This document shows, piece after piece, positions 1 through 10,900 of a stretch of 64,000 nucleotides of DNA. Each line of letters opens with the position of its first letter. The stretch's first letter is position 1. The stretch is taken from assembly GCF_018320785.1 (NCBI RefSeq), contig NC_054881.1:26163775-26227774 (forward strand), read 5' to 3'. Both the position numbers and the translations under genes were made by a program. The notes below the pieces were generated by a model that was not told the DNA's origin, did no database searches, and saw nothing but the letters and a program-made list of their open reading frames with translations. The stretch comes from Cheilinus undulatus (Eukaryota > Chordata > Actinopteri > Labriformes > Labridae).

Positions 1-165
1 GAGCTCCTCATCCTAGCTCTAAGACTGAGCCCACACACCTTCCTAAGGAATCTCATTTCGACAGCTTGCACCCACAATGTCATTCTTTCAGTCATTACCC
101 GGAGTTCATGACCATAGGTTAGGGCTGGGACATATATTGATCAAATCAAAAGCTTTGCCTTTCAA
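1..165 (-). mobile_element. LINE ORF2 C-terminal remnant
   Basis: Read on the minus strand, this stretch gives a recognisable non-LTR retrotransposon ORF2 segment downstream of the reverse transcriptase core. The pieces YVPALTYGHELRVMTERM and FLRKVCGLSLRARMRSS match, from memory, a teleost LINE tail. An in-frame stop lies in the upstream part and the element is cut by the window start, so this is a dead partial copy. The LINE clade is not resolved. Confidence 0.6.
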
Positions 166-320
166 AGTGACACACATCTGAGGGTAAGTACAGCACCAGC
201 AAGGATCTAGACAGGAGGCTAATAAGTACCACACTTAGTAATCCGATTAGGTTCATCAGGTCTTCCAATTTGATTGCACTGAAAATTCCTATATACAGAC
301 CTCTATAGTTTTATACCTTG

Positions 321-353
321 ACAGTTTCGGATGCACACTGCTGCCTTCCACAG
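321..353 (-). ncRNA. Hammerhead-like core in Penelope 3' region (copy 1)
   Basis: On the minus strand, CTGTGGA is followed by a potential stem (AGGCAGC, loop, GCATCC) and then GAAAC and TGTC. This order resembles the hammerhead ribozyme core (CTGATGA, helix II, GAAA, GTC), and Penelope-like elements are known to carry such motifs. The first conserved segment is degenerate, so activity is doubtful. Confidence 0.3.
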
Positions 354-395
354 AAGTGTCACATGATGTTGCAGTGACATGTCTGGCCAGCTGAT

Positions 396-1298
396 TTATA
401 CAGATTTCTTCCTACTTGGAGCAGTAGGATGACAGCACCATCTGCAGTCTGACCTCTTCAGGACTGTATCCCAGGTGTGGGAGAGTTGGTACGCCCCCTC
501 ATCCCGATTTACAGTCTGGTGGGCGCGTTTCCAGATCTCAATGGCCTCCCTGATCCAACGATGGTATTTATTGCTTTCTGAGCCAATGACCTTTGCCTTG
601 TCACAATCCATGAGATGGTTCTCTCTCTTGCAGTGGTCTGATATTGCAGATTTGAGTTGTTCCTGTTGGGCTTGTCGTTTCGTGGCTTGGGGCTTGGGTG
701 CATGCTTTCGCGATTTCTTTTTCACATTCAGTTTTGTGTTCTTTTTTGCGTGTGTTAAAGCTCTTCCTGTTTCGCCTATGTAAGTCATGTTGCAAGACAA
801 ACAAGGTATTTCGTATATTACACTGCATTTGTGATCTTGGTTTATTTTGTCCTTGGGGTGCACTAACAACTGTTGTAGTTCTGTGTGTGGTTTCACCGGA
901 GTACTGATGTGATGTTTGTTCATTGCGCGCTGTATTTTTTCAGTTATGCCTCAGATGTATGGTAATGTTACCATGGCCCTATTTTGTTTGTCTGTGTCCT
1001 TGTTGGTTTTCCTTCTATTTTTTTCCTTGTTTTGTTGTGCTTGCTGTTTCCCTTTGTTTATGGCCCATTTTGGATATTTGCAGGTTTTTAATGCGTTTGT
1101 AATGTGTTGCTCTTCCTCCTTTCTGTCCTCTTCATATGTGATGAGATTTGTCCGGTCAAACAGTGTTCTTGCTACTGAAAGTTTGTGGGTGGTGGGGTGT
1201 TCAGACGTCCAGAGGAGGTATTGATCAGTGTGAGTAGGTTTCCGGTATATTTTTATTCTTATGCTGCTGTCTTCTGAGTGTTTAATGTCAAAGTCCAA
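396..1298 (-). pseudogene. Penelope-like polyprotein fragment: RT end, linker and GIY-YIG endonuclease
   Basis: Two open segments (1298-951 and 923-396) lie in one frame, separated by a single TGA at 951-953. The first has the RT end (YRKPTHTDQYLLW) and a Lys/Gln-rich linker (KGKQQAQQNKEKNRRK). The second has the GIY-YIG endonuclease, with IYEIPC, two cysteines and YIGETGR. The TGA is followed by GITEKIQRA, so PYI-stop-GITEKI probably derives from an Arg codon CGA by CpG decay. Against copy 2, one T is lost just after YIGETGR and seven bases are gained near 690, which restores the frame and leaves about 25 altered residues. The protein is non-functional as it stands. Confidence 0.85.
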
Positions 1299-1527
1299 GA
1301 AGTGTGTTGTACTGTCTGACTCTTACACACCTCATCCCCTCAGCTAGTATAACACCAAGAATATATGTCACCCCAAAAATACACAAACCCAGTACACCTT
1401 TGAGACCTATAGTTGACAGCATTGGATCAGTAACCTATAATCCCTCATCATAGACCTCATCAAGCCACTCACTGAACAACACTGCAACAATACAAAACAA
1501 CTGGCGTAAGAACTGAAGGATATCGCA

Positions 1528-2589
1528 ATGCAAAAAAATGAAATATTCATTTCGCATGACATGGTCTCACTATTCACCAAAACTCCCATAACAGTTTCCA
1601 TCCACATCGTGCACAACCGTCTCAAAACAGACAAAACACTACACAGAAGGACCGCTCTCACAGTCAGTGACATCACACAGTTACTAGAGTTTGTATCCAC
1701 ATCCACATATTTCCAATACAGAGGAACAATCTACAGGCAAAAAGAGGGTTTTGCGATGGGGGACCCACTGTCTGCCATAATGAGTGGCTTCTTCATGGAA
1801 GATCTGGAAGAGCAGGCCCTCAGATCAGCACCGGCACATCTCGGCCTCTCTCTGTGGAAGAGGTATGTGGACGACATCCTTGAAATAATCAAACTGGGAC
1901 ACACACAGGGACTCACAAACCATCTCAACACATTGGACGCAACAGACAACATCAAATTCACACAAGAAGAAGAGTCAGACAGTACAAAACATTTCTTAGA
2001 CTTGGACATTAAACACTCAGAAGACGGCAGCATAAGAATAAAAATATACCGGAAACCTACTCACACTGATCAATACCTCCTCTGGACGTCTGAACACCCC
2101 ACCACCCACAAACTTTCAGTGGCAAGAACACTGTTTGAGCGGACAAATCTCATCACGCATGAAGAGGACATACCTTGTTTGTCCTGCAACACGACTTACA
2201 TAGGCGAAACAGGAAGAGCTTTTAACACATGCAAAAAAGAACACAAAACTGAATGTGAAAAAGAAATCGCGAAAGCATGCACCCGAGCCACGAAACGACA
2301 AGCCCAACAGGAACAACTTAAATCTGCAATATCAGACCACTGCAAGAGAGGGAACCATCTCGTGGATTGTGACAAGGCAAAGGTCATTGGCTCAGAAAGC
2401 AATATATACCATCGTTGGATCAGGGAGGCCATCGAGATCCGGAAACGCGCCCACCAGACTGTAAATCGGGATGAGGGGGCGTACCAACTCTCCCACACCT
2501 GGGATACAGTCCTGAAGAGGTCAGACTGCAGATGGCGCTGTCATCCTACTGCCCCGAGTAGGAAGACAGCGCCAAAGAAGTCTGTATAA
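1528..2589 (+). pseudogene. Penelope-like RT / GIY-YIG polyprotein, 353 aa, 5'-incomplete and internally deleted
   Basis: This is the longest open frame in the window. DMVSLFTKTP (residues 11-20) is the motif with the first catalytic Asp, GFAMGDPLS (75-83) is the next RT motif, and YVDD (113-116) is the catalytic pair. YRKPTHTDQYLLW (174-186) lies in the thumb region. At residues 214-215, EED joins directly to IPCLSC. Copy 1 has about 104 residues here, including a basic linker and the IY of the endonuclease's first motif. YIGETGR (224-230) and the C-terminal region remain. The Met used as start is internal to the real RT, whose fingers are encoded upstream in a broken frame. RT is probably inactive and the endonuclease damaged. 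Confidence 0.85.
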
Positions 2590-2631
2590 ATCAGCTGGCC
2601 AGACACGTCACTGCAACATCACGTGACACTT

Positions 2632-2665
2632 CTGAGGAAGGCAGCAGTGTGCAGCCAAAACTGTC
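2632..2665 (+). ncRNA. Hammerhead-like core in Penelope 3' region (copy 2)
   Basis: CTGAGGA, then AGGCAGC, a short loop, GCAGCC, then AAAAC and TGTC. The arrangement equals that of copy 1 at 321-353, but each copy departs from the hammerhead consensus at different bases. That would fit two decayed copies of one ancestral ribozyme. Confidence 0.3.
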
Positions 2666-2897
2666 AAGGTATGAAAACTACAGAGGTCTGTTTATAAGAA
2701 TTTTCAGTGTAAGTGCCACACTGCTCCAAAAGCAATTAGATATAAGTGCTGCCAGGCAATGCACAAGGCTAACTCTGCCTTGAGACAACAATAAGAAAAC
2801 ATGCCATTTCCAGCACGAATCTACATATATTCCTTTCATTAAAAAATCAGATTCATCATCCTCATCGGAAGACGTGTTGGTTGGGTTCAGCAATTCT

Positions 2898-3400
2898 TGA
2901 ACCCACCAACACCCTGATGACCTACGAGGAAGCCTCAGCTGCAACCTTGGCAGAGGTCCCTGCTGCAGTCAAAAAGCTCTGCAGTGGCAACGTGCCAGGT
3001 TTAGATGAGATTCACCCTGAGATGCTGAAGGGTCTGGAGACTCTTGGCAGCAGTGGCTGACATGCCTCCCCTGTGTCACATAGAGGTCTGGGACAGTTCC
3101 TCTGGAATGGAAGGCCAAGGTGGATTGTTCCCATTTTTAAGAAATGGGCGTGAGGATGTACTTTTATTTTTTGAGCATGACAGTAATCAGCCCTCCAATG
3201 AACGTTTACATTAGGGTGCTGGAAAGAATGTTGTAGCCAGTTGTTGAGCCTCAAATAAAGTAGCACTGTTGATTTTGTCCTGGCCTTGGGACAGATATTT
3301 ACCCTTGCTATGATGTGCTGGTGATGAAGGAGCAAAAGGTAAAGCTTTCGATTCAAACCCTCACATGTTCTCATGAGCTCTGAGCACAGGTGCATCTAAA
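2898..3400 (+). mobile_element. LINE reverse transcriptase remnant
   Basis: Plus-strand translation around 2950-3050 gives AAVKKLCSGNVPGLDEIHPE followed by MLKGLETLG. This is the RT finger region of a teleost LINE, where the usual form is GKAPGLDEI. Decayed pieces of the next motifs follow (IVPIFKK near 3125, VLERML-like near 3220). Stops and indels are frequent, so it is an old copy. The clade is not resolved. Confidence 0.7.
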
Positions 3401-3409
3401 ATTGAATAT

Positions 3410-6400
3410 CAATATCATTTTTCCCTTGATTTACTCCAGAAATGTCCATATATTAGCTGTCATTGCATCTTATTTTAAGGCTGATGTCCTAAAAAGTGGC
3501 CTTTAAGTGATCTTCAACCATAATGATATCCTGTGGCTTAGAGATATTCCTACATGTTCATACACACTTACCATATCTTAACTGCTGAGAAGCAAATTCA
3601 CTGAAGCAGGAAATTGTGAAGAATGTTATGGTTCTGATATGATCTGAGAGATGGAGCAGTGAAGCTTGTCACTCAGTATAATCTGACATGACAGCCCCAT
3701 ATCTAATCCATTAATCACACATACGCATTGTTAGATACCCAGTCGAGCACTTCCATATAAACAACATCTAATCTCTGCTCTGTCTAAAGTCCATTATACT
3801 GTTGATGGTTAAGAGAACAAAACATTTTGTTCAGAGAAATATACCTTTAAATGAAGGAATTTATAATATTAGGAGTTTTTACGCATATATATACCTTCAG
3901 TTATGCATCTAATTTCCAATTCCCAGTAGATCTATTGACACAATGAAAAGACAAACCTGTTAACAACACTAAGCATGTTTCTTAAGTAGGTAAGAAAGTG
4001 CAAGAGAGCTTGAAAAGACACAAACGGACTCAAAATGCATCAGTAAATGTGCACATATTTAAAAGTTGCGTAACACTTCTTTATTAGTGAAAATAGGTAA
4101 TGGAAACTGTGGACACTTGTACATTTGTCAGAGGGCTAACACAGGCTATATCTGAAGGATGGAGGCTGACACGCAAAGCATAAAAAGATGCAAATCCACG
4201 ACATAAGCCTTGTCTGGGGTCAGTGCACTGTGCTTTCACATCCAGAGCTTATAAGATAGCGCTGTCATCTTTGTTTCTCCGTTCAGCTGCAGGATTAAGA
4301 GGTGTTGAAGCTTGGATTTTTCACTCCGGCATGTAAATGTACAATATGCTCAGGCTACACTGTCTCTCAATGAGGAAAAGACCAAAGTTTTAGAGTTAGT
4401 GCTCCACATTTGACTTTGTAAAGTTTTCATCATTGTACAAATGATTGCATTTTAAATGAGCTTCCAAAAAGTGGAGATGTTTGCATGTTACACAGTAGTA
4501 ATTTCCTCTGTTAAACTGATGTTGCTTAACAACCCATCCCCATTGAAGCTTTAACTTGAAGAGTTGGTGTTAGAATTCTCAAGATGATGGACACTGTTAA
4601 TCTGAGGGAGGTAGATAGAGGAAACAGTATCATGTTCTGTAGTACCACTCTCCCTCTCTGTTAAAAAAAAAAAAAAAAAGATGAGAGGTTTGCCTACAAA
4701 GAGTCCTGCACCAGTCTATGACATGTGGGCCACAGAAATAAGGATGCAATCTTTCTGTAGAGCAGCTTACCTTTTCAATTACAGCATGCTTTGGGAACTC
4801 TGCTGCTCGATAGAGGAAACTGCTGGATAAAATTGTGCACTCAGCCTTGAAAATCATGAGCTGTGAGCTGACTATCATCTCTGGTTCCCATGAGGCCTGC
4901 TTTAAGTGTAAAAAAACTCAAAGCTACTGGCAGTAGTACAGCAAGTGGGTGGGCACCTCTATTTCCCTAAGGGAATGGTCTTTGAAAAAAATGATCATTT
5001 TCACAATATTTTTCCAAACGTGGAATACTACTGAACAGCTTAGCTATTACATCAACTTCAAATCATCCAAAAGATCAGTAAAATGTTTTATCACATCAAG
5101 CAGAAGCTTTTTTTACAATGTTGTTCACAATGTCTGTGCTTTCATTTTGTATTTTCAAGAAAACGTTTGCTGTCTCTTTGCCTTCTCCAGTGCAGTCAGA
5201 CATTTCTAGTCCCTGCTTTTTTTTTTTAACATGACAGTTGGCATAGCTAGATGGCACAAAAATCTCTAAGTGTGTGAGGGTAACAGACCCGACCCGACCT
5301 CAGTCGCAGTCATTCAAACATGTTTGAATTTTTTTGAGTGCATTGGTGGTTTTATTTGGGGTAAAAAAATTGATTTTTTTTTTTTTTTGTAAAATATTAT
5401 TTTTTAATAGTTACTAAATAAGGAATTAAAATACAAATTTTCCCTCATTTATTATGAACTGTCTATAATTATAGCAAAGCAAGAGCTTAACATGTGATAG
5501 ATAAACAACATAAATATTGCACTTTGAAGTCTCCTTAGAGCAGGAGGAACATCATAAAAAAGATGCACAGTAAACCACTTCAGATAAGCAATAATACTGT
5601 CCAAAAGAGACTGCATCCTTTTCTAGACTGAAGACGAAGGATTTATTTTGTCTAATTTTGTTCCATTAAGTTGAAAAGATTTGATCAAAGATGGAGAATT
5701 AAACCATTATGCATAGCTGAACTCCACTCTCATCCTAATTGGTCCAGTCCTGTCCGCACCCCTGACCAGTTTCTTGCATGTCGAGCCTTAATGAATGTGA
5801 AATGTTTTTTACCTTATAAAACAAAACTTCTCCTGAGTGGACTTAAAACAGCTGCTCTCTGGATAGCAGCCTGTGTTCCTCCCTGTGTAACTGACTGTCA
5901 GCCACAAAGAGGACATCGTATCTCACTGTGGTGGCTGACTCAGTTCAATTGCTCAACTGATTTAATCCCTCATTAATATACAATTGTCATGCCAGATTTA
6001 AAACAACTTAATTTATTTAAATATCATTTATTTTTATCTCAACGAGAAATTAAAATGTGGTCTTGATTGCTTATGTTTAAACGGGACATTGTTTATAAAT
6101 CCTTTGGGGTATTTAACTCTCATAACAGTAAAAATTACTCTATAAGTAAACATTTAATCCTAGTCTGGACATAGACTGTCCTGTGACAAGAGAGGTCGGC
6201 ATGTTTGGTCTTGGTGTAGCGCTAAAAGGCATCCAAAATCATGCACAGAGCTGCTCGGTTCATGGCACATCCAGAGATGTCAGGGGGATTCAAACAGAGC
6301 AGACATGAGGATGAATGACTATAGGGGCTCAGACATATATGCTTAAAAGTCAAGTTTTCATTAGGCAGGAGAAGGTTTGGAGCTCTTTTAGCAGCATGTT

Positions 6401-6890
6401 GGTGAACCATTGAGGGATAAATCCCCTTAGGATCCTCCCCTCTCTCTCTCTCTCCTCTCTGTGCACTGAGAGTCATCGTACAAAAATCTGCTGAAACCAG
6501 TCTGTAATGTGTACTTTAGTCTATTCAAATTCTGTAGACTGGGAAAGTTGTGTGTGTGTGTCCTAGAATCATATGGCCAACAAAGTAACCTCTGATTTTT
6601 GTAATAATTCACAACAATCACTATTAGCCAAGTCACTTGTTCCGGCCTGCACTCTGTAATTTATAAGCATATCAGACAGCATGCTGCAATCATTTACCAA
6701 GGTGAAGTAATAAAAGGTCGTGGGTCAGGGCTTAATATCTGTAACAGACACTAACGACAGCAGATAGCCAACATTTAAATGCGCTCTCCTGCTCCTCTGT
6801 CATTCATTCAGTTGCACACTCCCATCGTTGCTCTCTCACTTCTTGTCCTTTGGTATTGTAGATCCCTCTTCTCCAGTCTTTTGTAGAATT
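3410..6890. other. Non-coding, no recognised gene
   Basis: AT-rich unique-looking sequence with only short chance ORFs. Simple repeats present: an A17 run at 4663-4679, a T15 run at 5374-5388, a (CT)n tract at 6440-6454 and a (TG)n tract at about 6548-6561. I see no convincing exon. Confidence 0.5.
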
Positions 6891-6904
6891 TTCTCACTGA
6901 TATG

Positions 6905-7500
6905 ATGAGTGTAATCTCAGGATGAAGGGCCTGGGAGGATCTCCTGATTTGGGTCTTGGACAGTTGATCTGGTGGGCCCAATGTATCAGAGGCTTCTTCC
7001 CTAGTGACAGAGCCTCAGCAGTTGGCAGATAAAATCTCTCAGTTGCAGCCCTCCTTCCCTCCAGAATTCCCACGATTCTGATAGTATTCCATCTTGAGTG
7101 TGCATGAAGACCTCGCTTAGTAGGCGATCTACAGTTGTTTAGAGTACAGTATCGGAGTTGTCAGAGGCACATGCCTCCAGCTCCTTCAGTGGGGCTTCAT
7201 GTGCAGTGGATACATTTTTCAACTCAGAGATAGAGTTCTGTCGACTCTGGTTTAGCTCTACTAGCACTATCTTGTTCAAGGGATCATCCTAGATGTTGTC
7301 TCTGGGTTTTCCTGGTCAGGCTGGTCCGAAGCTTCCAGGCCTTCCTCAGAGGCTTCGTTTTTCTTGCATCTAAATTTTCCCTTAGTGAAAGTCGAGCAGA
7401 GTTTGGATGTCCTGGGGTTTACGCAAGGTCTATTCTTTTTGAGAAGCTGTGATGATAAAATATTTTTGCAGATTTGTAAAGTTTTGAACAAGTTTTATCT
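6905..7500 (-). mobile_element. L1-type LINE ORF1 remnant
   Basis: On the minus strand, 7037-6918 reads EALSLGKKPLIHWAHQ and then RPKSGDPPRPFILR. These are the conserved RNA-binding segments of L1 ORF1p, where the usual form is DRAHR followed by PGDPPRPFI. Upstream, 7491-7276 is open, acidic and Lys-rich, then a stretch such as LNQSRQNSISELKN resembles the coiled-coil region. Frameshifts break the whole. This is an antisense, 5'-partial and inactive L1 copy. Confidence 0.65.
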
Positions 7501-7587
7501 AGAAGTTTATCTAGAAAAGCGTCTTACTCTCTCATGGCTCACTAGTGCGTCCTCCCTAACGGAAATTGGTGCACTACAGTCTTTTAT

Positions 7588-7920
7588 AGTGTGAGAGTCA
7601 TTTTAGCAGGTGATTTTAATTAATTTAATTAATGGCACATCAATGATGCCACAAACGGAGCAGCTGCTGATTTTTTAAATATCACTGAATCTTTTAACTA
7701 AATAAATTACACATGGGGGTAATATTTTAGACCTGGCTTTCACTGTAAGTCCAGACATTAATCATGTCAGGTCCGAAGACCCACATATCAGCGATCATAA
7801 ATGCAGTCCACTTCCCAACTCTAACTGATGTGCTCAGGGTAGTGACTTGAAGAAAAAGATCCTGAAATGAGCCACTGAAATAAACTCCGTCCACACTGTG
7901 GCTGATCTCATCCACAGACA
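7588..7920 (+). mobile_element. LINE endonuclease-domain remnant
   Basis: Plus-strand frames give ILAGDFN at about 7600, and farther on NILDLAFTVSPDIN and HISDHKC (7780-7800). The order GDFN ... LDL ... SDH is that of the C-terminal half of the apurinic endonuclease domain of L2/Rex-type LINEs. Stops follow directly after GDFN, and a frame change is needed, so the copy is dead. It lies next to the antisense L1 fragment but belongs to a different LINE. Confidence 0.6.
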
Positions 7921-7929
7921 TTCTAAGGG

Positions 7930-10900
7930 AGCTTTTTTGTGCTGAAACATGCCATTATTGGTGCTTTTTTGCACCTGATTAGGATGCCTCCTCCTCAACT
8001 TTCCTGTCAACTCATCTTTCTAGTTGGACATTTGAATATGCATTCTTACCTGAATCATAATTTTGTTGAAAGCACTGTAGGCTGTTTCATTGAGAAATCC
8101 TGGCAGTGCTGATGTTCCCCAGTTTCCTGAGATTGCATCAGAATTGGTCAATATGACTTCCATCCACTTTTCCCTTTTGGTCTGAAAAAGATTTTACCAA
8201 AGTAATAAGAAAGCTGAAGTTTGGCGATAAAAAGAAAATGATGTAAATAGTAAACACATGTACCTTTGTCTCATTCTGTTACTTCATGTCCTTTCTCATG
8301 AGCTACTGAAGTGCAGGAAACTGGCATTCCTCAGTCGAAAAGAAATCCTGTCTCCTTGCAGCAACAGCTGAATGTTAATGTGCAAACTCTGGACTGGCAG
8401 ACAGAGCCATTGTTCACTCTGATTTTATGTATTCTGATGTTGACTGGATTGCTCAGAATGGCTGCATGAGTTCACAAGGGTGCAGTCGTGTGGGACAGCA
8501 TAAAGAAGATAAATGTGACAGCTTTTCCAATACAATCCTTCCAGAGGCCACAGCACTAGCCAGATATAGGATGAAGCAGTCAGCTAACAGGCACAAGCCA
8601 CTAAAAATATTTGCATATCTTATTATTAAAAAGTGACAGTAATGATGTAACTGAAAATACTTTTTCTATAAATGGAAGAATGTGACAAGTCTACCTTTCT
8701 TACAGTTGAGCTTGAACTTTTACAACTTATGAGTTAGAAATATGAATGGCAAGTTAAATCAGGAATTGTGGTTTCTGTTATATAAAGTAGGGGACAAGCA
8801 GGGGTCATATCTCTTTGTGCTGGCTGCATTTTAACTATCACTTCCTCAGGGCAGTGGCTTTTGAGTATCTGGATCAGAGCTGATTGGAGCTATATGACTG
8901 GGCAAAAAAATGAAATTTTTATGGGATCGTTGTATTCATATCAAGCATATTGTGAACCTCTAATAACAAGTTTCACTATCAGGACCTGGATCAGTCAACA
9001 CATTGAGCTGCTTATGGAGGCTCAGCTGCTCTTTGATCAGCTGGTTATCAAAGCTGCAGGGAGAGAGGGCATGCACAGTCCAATCAAAAAAGTAACACTA
9101 TTTCCATTTGATCTTTCACTGCTCATTTGTAAGTTAGTGATCAGACTCCTCGTTTTTTGAAAGGAAGTGGATCTAATGCACGTGTTGAACTCAAGGCCCG
9201 CATGCAGAGCTCGCAAAGAATATAATTTGCTTGTGTACATATCTCTACTGCTTTACAGAAGAATGGTGTCCATGACTGGCATGCCCCACAATGCATCTTG
9301 ACAGGAGTCTCAAAAACCAACAGCATTATAGCCAAGTCATAAAGACAGAAAAATGAGATTCAAATAAATATAAAAGCAGCAAGTCTTAGCTGTAAAAACA
9401 ATTCAAAGCCAAACACAAACCCAAGTTCACCAACCTTGCACTCAAGAAAAGCAAACAGCTAAAGAATGAAGAGCAGTCTGCATTCTCAAAAGAATATGTT
9501 CACAAATTTTTCAGCAAAAAAATGATGCAGCTATGAACGCCTGCTTATGTGCATGAAGATATAATTCAAACTTCAAAGTGTTTCTTAGAAGCTGCTTTTT
9601 TAAAGCAGAGCATGTTGAAAGTATGTGAGCTGGTATGCCCTGGCAACAAACAGCTGTTGACAATAACAGACTGTCAAGAAACACAACAGCAGACCGAGTC
9701 AGAGAGTTATAAAAAAAAATCTGGCAATGCTGCTGGCTGAAAAAGCTTGAAGTAATGTTGCAAATTCAATAGATGTAAAGTACTGACATGGTTAACTTAG
9801 CCATTGCATTATCCACCAATCAAAGAAATTCGGTGCAGCTAGTTTCTGGGACTGGAAAACATAATAACAGTCACAAAAAATGTAACTTCAGTCAGTAGAG
9901 CTACTGAATCACCAGCATTTCTGTTTAAATTTGAAGGAGCTTAGAATGAAACATGGAAATGTGCTGTTCACAGATATAGTATCTCAGAACAAGCACAGAT
10001 ACTTCTGTCATTGTAGATCCATACAGTACCACTCTCATGTCGTATTTTGTCCACATCATGTCCCCATAACCTCAATCAGAACCTGGGTATGTGACGAAAC
10101 CTTCATTCTTATATAAGAAAATTATACTTTGGCTTAACTGCACCAAAATGCTCAATCCTGTGCAATTTACCACCTTCTCAGCCTTATTGAAAGACAAATA
10201 GTTAGCCATGGGTCAAAAAGATAAATAATACCAGCTAAAGTGCTTTCGAGAGGGCAATGATCCACACCATTGGAATGGAATTAGTCCTTTTTCCACAGAG
10301 TGTGAGTTGCCAGCTCTCAACCTACTTGCAACTTGGGCTCAATACTAGTTCACACACCAACATTTGGTTTAAGAGAAGTGATTTGCTCATCTCAGTTCTC
10401 AGGTGAAACTGCTAGGAGATGGAAGAGGATGATGACAGATGAAGAAAGGACTACAAGTGGTCAGATTACTAGAGAATTATTTTACAAGCTCAAGTCCATT
10501 CATCGTTTTCCATTTACATCATGGCAGCAGTTGAATACCTAACTTTACATGCATACAGCTTGCAAACAATGGGCAACACTGTATACATTAGCAGAGTCAT
10601 ACTTGTACTAGTTTCAATATATAATTGTACTAAATCAGTCAAACGGTTCCATAGTTCTCACAAAACCTTTTTTGGCTTTGCACCATCTGTTTGTTAACAA
10701 ATACCCATAGTTTATAAGCAACTAGTGTCTTTAATAGGGGTCAAACAATATTAGTTTTTCAGCACCAATACATATACAGATACCAATAATGTATGATAAT
10801 ATTAATATATTAGTGGTTCATAAGACTGATAATATTTCAAAAACAATTTTCATTTACCAAAAAAATGTAATTTTTCTGTCTTAATTTAGAATTTGAATTG

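Larger units (their letters stand above)
276..1320 (-). mobile_element. Penelope-like element, copy 1 (5' truncated)
   Basis: This is the 3' part of a Penelope-like retroelement on the minus strand. It covers the end of the reverse transcriptase, a basic linker, the GIY-YIG endonuclease and a 3' untranslated region. Its 3' end (about 276) coincides with the 3' end of the second copy (about 2712): both share the last sequence GAATTTTCAGTG and then diverge. The 5' end is truncated inside the reverse transcriptase at about 1320, where it abuts copy 2 in the opposite direction. Neptune or Poseidon are the likely teleost clades; the exact clade is not resolved. Confidence 0.85.
1321..2712 (+). mobile_element. 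Penelope-like element, copy 2
   Basis: A second, longer Penelope-like copy lies on the plus strand, head to head with copy 1. It starts in the reverse transcriptase fingers: 1360-1420 encodes YVTPKIHKPSTPLRPIVDS, a signature of this class. It runs through the RT palm and thumb, the endonuclease and the 3' region to about 2712. Stops interrupt the frame between about 1435 and 1527. Relative to copy 1 about 315 bp between RT and endonuclease are missing. Inverted partial copies beside a longer copy are a known habit of Penelope-like elements. Confidence 0.88.

Noticed and set aside
5671..5976. 101-codon ORF as a gene
   Set aside because: No motif, no neighbouring exon, and ordinary stop spacing for this GC content locally.
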